Of a stretch of 8,331 bases of DNA, positions 1 to 6,101 are shown one piece after another. Location of the stretch: positions 1-8,331 of the forward strand of contig PWUB01000158.1 in assembly GCA_003563755.1 (NCBI GenBank). Direction: 5' to 3'. The number at the start of each line of letters is the position of its first letter. Within the stretch, counting starts at the first letter, position 1. Position numbers and translations under genes: made by a program. The stretch comes from Clostridia bacterium (GTDB lineage: Bacteria > Bacillota_E > SLMV01 > PUMD01). The notes below the pieces were generated by a model that saw nothing but the letters and a program-made list of their open reading frames with translations, made no database searches and was not told the DNA's origin.

Positions 1-1
1 C

Positions 2-1462
2 CGCCAGCCAGGTTCGGCTTTCAAGCCGATAGCGGTGTATACTCCGGCGCTGGAGGCCGGATGGACGACGGCCTCCATCATAGACGATGCTCCCGTCGAA
101 TACGAGCTGACGACCAGCCGCTTCGTGCCCCGCAACTACGCCGAATCGGGATGGCCCCTGGGAGCGTACCGGGGTCTGACCACCGTGCGTGAGGCCTTGC
201 GGCGTTCGGTCAACGTCACCGCCGTCCGCACCCTGATGGCGGTGGGAGTGGAGGCGGGATACGAGGCTGCTGAGCGCCTCGGAATCACCAGCCTGGTACC
301 GACGGGCACCAGGACCGATAGAGGCCCGGCCCTGGCCCTGGGAGGACTCACGACGGGGGTTTCCCCCCTGGAACTGACCCTCGCCTATTCCACCTTCGCA
401 GCGGGGGGTATCCGGCCGGACCCCATCGCCATAACCAGGGTGGTGGACCGACACGGTAACGTCCTGGAGGAGAACCAGCCGACCCGATCGGTGGCCGTCT
501 CACCCGGGATCGCCTACCTTATGAACGACATGCTGAAGAGCGTCGTCAGCGACAGCAGGTCGGGATGGATCAGCAACTGGGGTACCGGGTGGAGGGCCGA
601 ACTCTCCGGGGGATGGTCGCCCGCGGGTAAGACCGGCACCACCGACGACACCATCGACCTGTGGTGGATCGGATACACCGCCGAGTACGCGGCGACGGTC
701 TGGCTCGGTTTCGACCAGCCGGAGAGCATCCCCGACATCGTGGGCATGTCCATGCCCAGCGGCCTGTATCCGCCTCTTATCTGGAAGGACATAATGGAGG
801 CCGCCCACGCGGGGCTCGAGCCCGTCGATTTCGAGCGGCCTGAGGATATCATAGAGCGGACCATCTGCATCAAGTCGGGTCTTCTTCCCGGGCCGAACTG
901 CCCCACCGGGATGCAGCGCAGGGAGATTTTCATAAGGGGTACCGAGCCCGTCCAGCAATGCGACGTACACGTGGTCCGGGAGGTCTGCAGCCAGCACCCC
1001 AACCTCCTGTTCGAGCACGGCTGCCCGGAACGTGGGCATCCCGTCGAGAAGGTTTTTGTGGATAGAGAGGTGCCCGAGGAACCCATCATCGATGAGAGGG
1101 GACGCACTCTCCCCCAGCCCTGGGACGCCGCCGATGCCGTCCCCACCCAGACCTGCGTGCAGGTGCACGGCGCCCTCGAGGAACCGGAGGGCCTGTTCCT
1201 GGAGCTGACCATGAGTCCCGGACTGCTGCTGCCCGCCATTTTGCGCGCTGAAGAGGGCAAGCCCGTGACCCTGGAGGTAACGTCGTCGGAAGGGGATCAC
1301 CGGCTGGTGATCGAGGGCCTGGGCATAGATGTCGACGTCCCCGAGGGCGAGTTCGTTCGCCTCACCTTCACCCCGAACCAGGCCGGCATATACCAGATGT
1401 ACTGCGGTGAGCACTACCCCGACGTGCGCGGGGAGCAGGGCCGCTTCGTGGTACAGAGGTAG
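2..1462 (+). CDS. Class A penicillin-binding protein (PBP1A-type), 3' part, with C-terminal cupredoxin-like domain (partial, 5' end outside window)
   Basis: Peptidoglycan transpeptidase that cross-links stem peptides outside the cytoplasmic membrane. The frame is open to the left edge, so the real start and the glycosyltransferase domain lie upstream; 486 codons are visible. The window opens with RQPGSAFKP, where SAFK (nt 14-25) is the SxxK motif with the acylated serine. The second motif is SVN (nt 206-214) and the third is KTGTT (from nt 629), so the transpeptidase looks intact. The stretch SGLLPGPNCP and GTEPVQQCDVH is typical of the end of PBP1A proteins. A linker with six cysteines follows. 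The last ~88 residues (about nt 1193-1459) resemble Cupredoxin_1: a His in GDHRLVIEGLGIDVDVPEGE (nt 1298), then YCGEHYPDVRG with Cys at nt 1403 and His at nt 1412. It stays in one frame and ends at TAG, 12 bases from convergent mutS2. PBP identity is near certain; copper binding is inferred. Confidence 0.95.
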   Translation, partial: RQPGSAFKPIAVYTPALEAGWTTASIIDDAPVEYELTTSRFVPRNYAESGWPLGAYRGLTTVREALRRSVNVTAVRTLMAVGVEAGYEAAERLGITSLVPTGTRTDRGPALALGGLTTGVSPLELTLAYSTFAAGGIRPDPIAITRVVDRHGNVLEENQPTRSVAVSPGIAYLMNDMLKSVVSDSRSGWISNWGTGWRAELSGGWSPAGKTGTTDDTIDLWWIGYTAEYAATVWLGFDQPESIPDIVGMSMPSGLYPPLIWKDIMEAAHAGLEPVDFERPEDIIERTICIKSGLLPGPNCPTGMQRREIFIRGTEPVQQCDVHVVREVCSQHPNLLFEHGCPERGHPVEKVFVDREVPEEPIIDERGRTLPQPWDAADAVPTQTCVQVHGALEEPEGLFLELTMSPGLLLPAILRAEEGKPVTLEVTSSEGDHRLVIEGLGIDVDVPEGEFVRLTFTPNQAGIYQMYCGEHYPDVRGEQGRFVVQR

Positions 1463-1474
1463 GGACACGGGTCC

Positions 1475-3982
1475 TCAGCGGAGAGTGGCTATGGTGACGC
1501 CGTCACCGCCCTCATGGGCGGTGCCGCGTCGGTACTTCAGGACGTGGGGACTGTCCTCGAGGTACTGCCTGACTGCCCGCCGGAGAACGCCCTCACCCTG
1601 TCCGTGAATGACGGTCACCGTATCGCGGCCGGCCAGGAGCGAATCATCAATGTACTTTCTGAGTTTCAACAGGGCCTCGTCCGTGTTCAGCTGCCGGACC
1701 ACCAGGTCAGCGGGCAGGGTCTCGTGCTTTGAGCGGCCGATGTCGCGAAGCTGCACCGGAGGCCCGGTCTCTTCCTCCTCATCCGACGCGGCAACCACGT
1801 CTGCAGCGGCCACCCGGAGCTTCATGACCCCGATCTGCACGTGGACTTCGCCCCTCTCCTCGTCCACGTCCAGCACCTCGCCGGACCGGTCCCACTCCCG
1901 CACTCTGACCCGCATCCCTCGGCGCAGCTCACCGACGGGAGGGGCGGCTTCATCGTCCGTCTGCCGCGGTTCATCCTCGGCCTCGGGAGTCATCTCCCCG
2001 AAGTGCCCCAGGATCTTGCTCTCCAGGGAGTTCAGCAGCGATCTCAGGGCCTCGGCACGGCGGATTACCTCCCCGGGTCCGGCCGCCTCGTCACCGGATT
2101 CGTCCTGGGATCGGGCGGGCACGAATTCCCCTCGCCTGAGCTCGGCGGCCAGCTGGTGCAGCTCCTGCAGGATGCCCCGGGAGTCGCGCCTGGCCTCCGC
2201 CAGCAGGTCGCGCACCTCTCTCTTGGTCTCCTCGATGATCTGGTCCTGGTGCTCTCGAATCTCCCTCTCCCGACGGGTCGCGCGCTCACGCAGCTTGCGG
2301 GCATCGGAGGCCTCCACCTGGGCCTCCTCTTTGCGTCGGGCCCATTCGCTGCGGTCTCTCTCCATGGCACAGATGAGTTCCTCGACGCTCCCCTCCTCGT
2401 CGGTGAGAAGGGACCGGGCGCGTGTTATCAGATCCCGGGGCATGCCCAGTCGACCCGCTATCTCCAGGGCGTTGCTCCTGCCCGGCAGTCCCATGATGAG
2501 GTGGTAGGTAGGCGACAGGGTATCCAGGTCGAACTCCATGCTGGCGTTTTGAACACCCTCGAGGTTGTACGCGAAGGTCTTCAGCCGGCTGTAGTGGGTG
2601 GTGGCTATGGTCCTGACCCGGCGGGACTGCAGCTCCTCGAGCACCGCCATCGCCAGGGGTGCTCCCTCCATGGGATCCGTACCGGCCCCCAGCTCATCCA
2701 ACAGGACCAGGGTCCCCCGGTCCGCGGTGCGGACTATGGGGATGACGTTTCTCATGTGAGAGGAGAAAGTGCTGAGGTTCTGGGCGATGCTCTGTTCGTC
2801 CCCGATGTCGCACATCACCCGCTGAAAGATCCCCACGCTGCTCTTCGGACCGCTCGGCAGGTGCAGCCCCGACTGGCACATGAGGACCATCAGGCCCACG
2901 GTCTTGAGGGTGACCGTCTTTCCGCCGGTGTTGGGACCGGTGATGACCAGGATGTCAAAGTCTCCCCCCACCTCGACGTCTATGGGCACGACGTCGCCGG
3001 TCAGGAGGGGATGACGGGCGGCATCAAGGCGGACGTACTCGTCGGTGTTGATCTCGGGCCTGACGGCGTCGGTGGCCTCGGACCAGCTCGCCCGGGCGTA
3101 GATGAGGTCCAGCTCGCCCAACACCTCCTGCTCTGAGCGCAGCCTATCCACGCTGCCGTGAACCAGCTCGCTCAGCTCGGAGAGGATGCGGCGGACCTCC
3201 CGTTCCTCCTCGGACCCGAGGTTCTTGATCTCGTTGTTCAGCTCCACCGCCACCTGGGGCTCGACGAAGACGGTGGCTCCGCTGGAAGACTGACCGTGCA
3301 CGATGCCGGCGATGCGTCCGCGGTGCTCCTGGCGCACGGGGAGGACGAAGCGCCCGTTTCTCTGGGTCACGATGGGTTCCTGCAGGAAATCCCGGGTGGC
3401 GCTGCTCTTGGTCATGGACTCCAGGCGGGCACGGAGGTTGGCGGAGGTGGCGCGCAGGGAGCGCCGGATGCGGGCCAGCTCCCGGCTGGCGGTGTCCACG
3501 ACCTCCCCATCATCGTTGATGCAGCGTCCTATCTCCTCCTCGAGGTGCGACGACGGATCCAGGTCCTCCACCAGGGCGGCCAGGTCCGGGGCATCCTCGC
3601 GCCGCTTCAACATGAACCCCTTCATCTTCCGGGCAGCGCGCACGCAGTCGGATATCCGAAGGAGGTCCTCGGTATCGAGGACGGCGCCCTTGGCCGCCCG
3701 CCGCAGGAGCTCCCCGAGGTCGCTGAGGCCGCCCAGGGGAATCCGGGTGCGGGCCATGAGCTTTCTCATCTGTGCGGTTTGCTCCAGGAGAACCCGTACC
3801 GTCTCCGGATCACCCGACGGCTCCAACCGCCGGAGCATGGCCCTTCCGAGGGCGCTGGTGGCGTGTTCCTCCAGGCGGCCTTTAACCTCGTAGAAGCCGA
3901 GATGCTCGTAGGCGTACTCGGTGAGACCCTTCAGGTCCGGCAGTTCCGTGGATTCTCCAGGAGATTCTCCCTCACCCCACAT
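1475..3982 (-). CDS. mutS2: MutS2 family ATPase with C-terminal Smr domain
   Basis: MutS2 is a cytoplasmic MutS-type ATPase without the mismatch-recognition domain; family members have been linked to suppression of recombination and to splitting of collided ribosomes. The protein is 835 residues, slightly longer than the usual ~780-790. Residues ~15-345 form the core, lever and clamp. The ATPase has Walker A GPNTGGKT (349-356), Walker B LVLLDELGAGTDP (Asp429-Glu430) and ATTHYSRLK. A charged coiled coil (about 529-618) follows, then acidic linkers, a KOW-like segment (about 686-724) and an Smr domain (759-835) with HGQGEG (793-798). The Smr LDxRG motif reads LVVRQ (760-764), so its Asp and Gly are missing. 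The ATG at 3982 is chosen because family homology begins soon after it (LTEYAYEHLGFYEVKGRL) and a GAGGAGGGG lies upstream; the frame stays open to 4108 but that stretch overlaps polX. It lies 7 bases after polX and is probably co-transcribed and partly coupled. Confidence 0.96.
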   Translation of the reverse strand: MWGEGESPGESTELPDLKGLTEYAYEHLGFYEVKGRLEEHATSALGRAMLRRLEPSGDPETVRVLLEQTAQMRKLMARTRIPLGGLSDLGELLRRAAKGAVLDTEDLLRISDCVRAARKMKGFMLKRREDAPDLAALVEDLDPSSHLEEEIGRCINDDGEVVDTASRELARIRRSLRATSANLRARLESMTKSSATRDFLQEPIVTQRNGRFVLPVRQEHRGRIAGIVHGQSSSGATVFVEPQVAVELNNEIKNLGSEEEREVRRILSELSELVHGSVDRLRSEQEVLGELDLIYARASWSEATDAVRPEINTDEYVRLDAARHPLLTGDVVPIDVEVGGDFDILVITGPNTGGKTVTLKTVGLMVLMCQSGLHLPSGPKSSVGIFQRVMCDIGDEQSIAQNLSTFSSHMRNVIPIVRTADRGTLVLLDELGAGTDPMEGAPLAMAVLEELQSRRVRTIATTHYSRLKTFAYNLEGVQNASMEFDLDTLSPTYHLIMGLPGRSNALEIAGRLGMPRDLITRARSLLTDEEGSVEELICAMERDRSEWARRKEEAQVEASDARKLRERATRREREIREHQDQIIEETKREVRDLLAEARRDSRGILQELHQLAAELRRGEFVPARSQDESGDEAAGPGEVIRRAEALRSLLNSLESKILGHFGEMTPEAEDEPRQTDDEAAPPVGELRRGMRVRVREWDRSGEVLDVDEERGEVHVQIGVMKLRVAAADVVAASDEEEETGPPVQLRDIGRSKHETLPADLVVRQLNTDEALLKLRKYIDDSLLAGRDTVTVIHGQGEGVLRRAVRQYLEDSPHVLKYRRGTAHEGGDGVTIATLR
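1504..1523. terminator. Perfect 8-base-pair stem near the convergent gene ends (possible U-less terminator)
   Basis: CACCGCCC-TCAT-GGGCGGTG is a perfect inverted repeat with a 4-base loop, 42 bases past the PBP stop. It lies inside the coding sequence of the mutS2 Smr domain, where it encodes part of the conserved HEGGDGV stretch. No T run follows on either strand, so it would be a weak or factor-dependent terminator for the PBP transcript; it may be a by-product of the coding constraint. Confidence 0.3.
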
Positions 3983-3989
3983 GAGGTCA

Positions 3990-5705
3990 CTAACACCCCT
4001 CCTCGGCCGTTGTGCCCTCGCGCAGCCAGTGCATGAGGCGGCGGGGCGGCCAACAGTTGATGACGTGTTCCGGGCGGCACCACGCCTTTTGTGCCCAGTC
4101 AACGCCATATTGTATCATATCGAGGTCGCCACCCGCGTGGGCATCGGAATTGACGGCCAGGAGGACCCCCATCTCCCGGGCCCTGCGGGCCCACCTGTAG
4201 GGAAGGTCCAGGCGGTCGGGGTTCGAGTTGATCTCCAGGGCGGTGCCCGTCTCGGAGCACACCCTGAGCAGGAGATCCAGGTCGGGCACCTCGGGCTGGC
4301 GCAGCCCCAACAGGCGCCCGGTGGGATGGGCGATGATGTGCACCGAGGGGTGTCGGGCGGCGGCCACGAGGCGGCGGGTGAGGCGTTCGGAGCTTCCGTC
4401 GAGCCCCATGTGCAGGCAGGCCACCACCACGTCCAGCTCCTCCAACACCTCGTCGGGAAAGTCCAGGGAACCGTCGCCGGCTATCTCCACCTCGGTCCCC
4501 CTCAGCAGGTGAAAGCCCGGGTACTTCTCCCGCAGTCCCCGGATCTCGGCGCCCTGCTGCCGCAGGCGGTCAACGTCGAGTCCCCCCGCCACCCGCAGGG
4601 ACGCTGAGTGGTCCGTCACCGCCAGGTACTCCCACCCCAGGTTCCGGGCGGCAACCACCATGTCCTCGATGCTCGCCGCTCCGTCGCTGTAGGTGGTGTG
4701 ACAGTGCAAATCTCCCCGTATGTCGTCCATCCCCACCAGGGGATAAAGCTCCTTTTTCTGCGAGGCCCGGACCTCACCTATGCCCAGCCGCAGGGCGGGA
4801 CCCACGGGATCCAGCCCGAGGCAGCGGTAAATCTCCTCCTCGGAGACTCCTCGGTGGGCGTCCTCGGCATCGAAACCCAGGGTCTGCAGCTCCCCCAGGT
4901 GAGCGGCGCTTCCCGTGAGAAGAAGGGAGGCGATTCCGACCTCCTCGGGCGGTACGCGGTGGAGCCGTCCTGCGATCCCCACATCGAACTGCAGATCAAC
5001 CCGGGGCCACCGGCCCCCATCTTGATCCTCCGGCATCCGGACCGCGGTGATCCCCGGAAGGGATCCGGCGTCGAGCTCAACATCAGCTTCGGACACGACG
5101 ATCATCTCCAGGCACCTGACCAGGGCGGCGCGCCGGCGCAGCTCACCGACGGGGAAGACATCACAGACTCCGCTGCAGGAGCCCACGGCCTCCCGCAGCA
5201 ATACGGCGAGGGCGTGGGCCCAGTCCAGGGTCAGACCCGGCTGGTGTGTCCTGAGTTTCAGGGCACCCTCCAGGATGGAGGTTTCCGTACGGGCCCCGAT
5301 GCCCCTTATTCTCCTGAGGCGCTTCTCCCTGGCCGCCTCCTCCAGCTCCTCGAGGCTGCTCACGCCCAGCTCCTGGTATATCCGGGCCGTCGTCCTGACC
5401 CCGAGGCCCGGGATGCGGAGCAGCTCGAGGACCGACCTGGGAACCTCCTCGGCGAGGCGTTCGAGGTACTCGCAGCGGCCGGTCTCCACTATCTCCCTGA
5501 TCTTCCCCGCCAGGGCGGGCCCTATACCCCGGATGCTCTGAAGCCTGTCCTGTTCCAGCAGCTCCTCGAGACGGTCGCCCTCACCGAGCACGCCCCGTGC
5601 GCCCCGGCGGTAGGCGGCGGCCCGGTAGGGATCCACCCCGCCTATCTCCAGAAGGGACGCTATGTCCTCGAAGGCGCGGGCCACGTTTCGGGCCTCGTAG
5701 TTCAC
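3990..5705 (-). CDS. polX: PolX-type protein: HhH repeats, degenerate family X polymerase domain, intact PHP nuclease domain
   Basis: Bacterial PolX combines a family X repair DNA polymerase with a metal-dependent 3'-5' exonuclease (PHP domain). At 571 residues it has the normal family length. Helix-hairpin-helix DNA-binding motifs are IRGIGPALAGKI (~58-69), IPGLGVRTTARIY (~98-110) and IRGIGARTETSI (~133-144). The polymerase motif usually reads GSxRRGxxTVxDxD; here it is GELRRRAALVRCLE (187-200), so the two metal-binding Asp are Cys198 and Glu200. The third Asp survives in RVDL (Asp237), as does TGS (264-266). The PHP site is complete: DLHCH (His334, His336), YSDG (Asp341), TDH (366), TEVE (Glu405), CLH (432), IAHP (His460) and NSDAH (Asp521, His523). 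The nuclease is thus probably active and polymerase activity doubtful. The start is GTG; GTGA overlaps the zapA stop, and GAAGGG (5719-5714) is a suitable ribosome site. Confidence 0.94.
   Translation of the reverse strand: MNYEARNVARAFEDIASLLEIGGVDPYRAAAYRRGARGVLGEGDRLEELLEQDRLQSIRGIGPALAGKIREIVETGRCEYLERLAEEVPRSVLELLRIPGLGVRTTARIYQELGVSSLEELEEAAREKRLRRIRGIGARTETSILEGALKLRTHQPGLTLDWAHALAVLLREAVGSCSGVCDVFPVGELRRRAALVRCLEMIVVSEADVELDAGSLPGITAVRMPEDQDGGRWPRVDLQFDVGIAGRLHRVPPEEVGIASLLLTGSAAHLGELQTLGFDAEDAHRGVSEEEIYRCLGLDPVGPALRLGIGEVRASQKKELYPLVGMDDIRGDLHCHTTYSDGAASIEDMVVAARNLGWEYLAVTDHSASLRVAGGLDVDRLRQQGAEIRGLREKYPGFHLLRGTEVEIAGDGSLDFPDEVLEELDVVVACLHMGLDGSSERLTRRLVAAARHPSVHIIAHPTGRLLGLRQPEVPDLDLLLRVCSETGTALEINSNPDRLDLPYRWARRAREMGVLLAVNSDAHAGGDLDMIQYGVDWAQKAWCRPEHVINCWPPRRLMHWLREGTTAEEGC
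3996..4004 (-). promoter_or_regulatory. Shine-Dalgarno sequence of mutS2, inside the end of polX
   Basis: On the minus strand GAGGAGGGG lies 13 bases before the ATG at 3982 and just before the polX stop (3992-3990). The spacing is longer than ideal, but no other start in the mutS2 frame has a better one. The position suggests that ribosomes finishing polX can reinitiate on mutS2. Confidence 0.6.
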
Positions 5706-6037
5706 TGCCCTTTCCCTTCTTCTTCCCGGGCCTCATCCTTGCCCCGCCTCATGGGTATGACCGACTCCTCGGGTTCATCGCCCTCTTCCCGGCGCCGGTG
5801 CTCATCCTCGAGCATCTTCACGACGCGGTCATAGCGCTCCTGCAGCTCCAGGTACTCCTCGGCCAGGTTCAGGGCCGTGAGGACCGCCGTCCGGGTGATG
5901 TCCAGGGTGGGTGCCTGCTCGGAGACTTCCTTCATCCGGTAGTCGACCTCGCGCGCCACCCGCCGCAGCTCGGCGGCGGGTTTCTCCCCCCGCAGGATAT
6001 AGGTGCGGTTGAAAATATCCGTCTTGATCTCGTTCAT
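5702..6037 (-). CDS. zapA: Cell division protein ZapA
   Basis: ZapA binds FtsZ filaments at midcell and promotes their bundling in the Z ring. The 111-residue protein has the family outline: an N-terminal strand segment IKTDIFNRTYILRGE (4-18), then REVDYRMKEV (29-38), a TRTAVLTALNLAEEY stretch (48-62) typical of the ZapA core, and a long helix expected to form the tetrameric coiled coil (about 55-85). The tail (about 81-111) is a highly charged, probably disordered extension. It starts at ATG 6037. No good ribosome site lies at normal distance: the nearest strong one, GGGAGG, is 35 bases upstream in a possible hairpin. The stop TGA overlaps the GTG of polX, indicating translational coupling. 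Its place upstream of polX and mutS2 matches Bacillota, although the cvpA-like gene often found between zapA and polX is absent. Confidence 0.93.
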   Translation of the reverse strand: MNEIKTDIFNRTYILRGEKPAAELRRVAREVDYRMKEVSEQAPTLDITRTAVLTALNLAEEYLELQERYDRVVKMLEDEHRRREEGDEPEESVIPMRRGKDEAREEEGKGQ

Positions 6038-6045
6038 GTTTCTGT

Positions 6046-6077
6046 GGGAACGTGGTGATCCCGCCCGCTCACCTCCC
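6046..6077 (-). promoter_or_regulatory. Possible hairpin holding a displaced Shine-Dalgarno sequence ahead of zapA
   Basis: In the 64-base gap between the ABC-F gene and zapA, the minus strand can fold: GGTGA pairs with TCACC around a 10-base loop, and GGGA pairs with TCCC at the base, with a 4-base bulge on the 3' side. GGGAGG, the only good ribosome site in the gap, forms the 5' side of the stem. The hairpin ends 8 bases before the zapA ATG, so folding would either mask that site or bring it close to the start. The rest of the gap holds nothing I recognise. Both roles are inference. Confidence 0.35.
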
Positions 6078-6101
6078 GTTGTGGGATTTATCTTGATCCT
6101 T

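Noticed and set aside
35..37. GTG at 35 as the start of the PBP
   Set aside because: The frame continues upstream through RQPGSAFKP, which holds the catalytic serine, so this Val is internal.
1417..1433. CCCCG/CGGGG stem near the PBP end as a terminator for mutS2
   Set aside because: It has only five pairs and no T run, and such stems are frequent by chance in this GC-rich sequence.
3983..4108. A 42-residue N-terminal extension of MutS2
   Set aside because: The frame is open to 4108 but the extension overlaps the polX end, looks like an Arg/Ala-rich shadow, and MutS2 homology begins only after the ATG at 3982.
1841..4607. Long plus-strand open frames (for example 1841-3136, 3158-4036, 3921-4607) opposite mutS2 and polX
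   Set aside because: They are shadows of the minus-strand genes with no family resemblance and no ribosome sites that I can support.
6034..6072. A 12-codon GTG mini-frame in the abcF-zapA gap whose TGA overlaps the zapA ATG
   Set aside because: The overlap is attractive for coupling, but the only ribosome site abuts the GTG with no spacing, so initiation is unlikely without further evidence.
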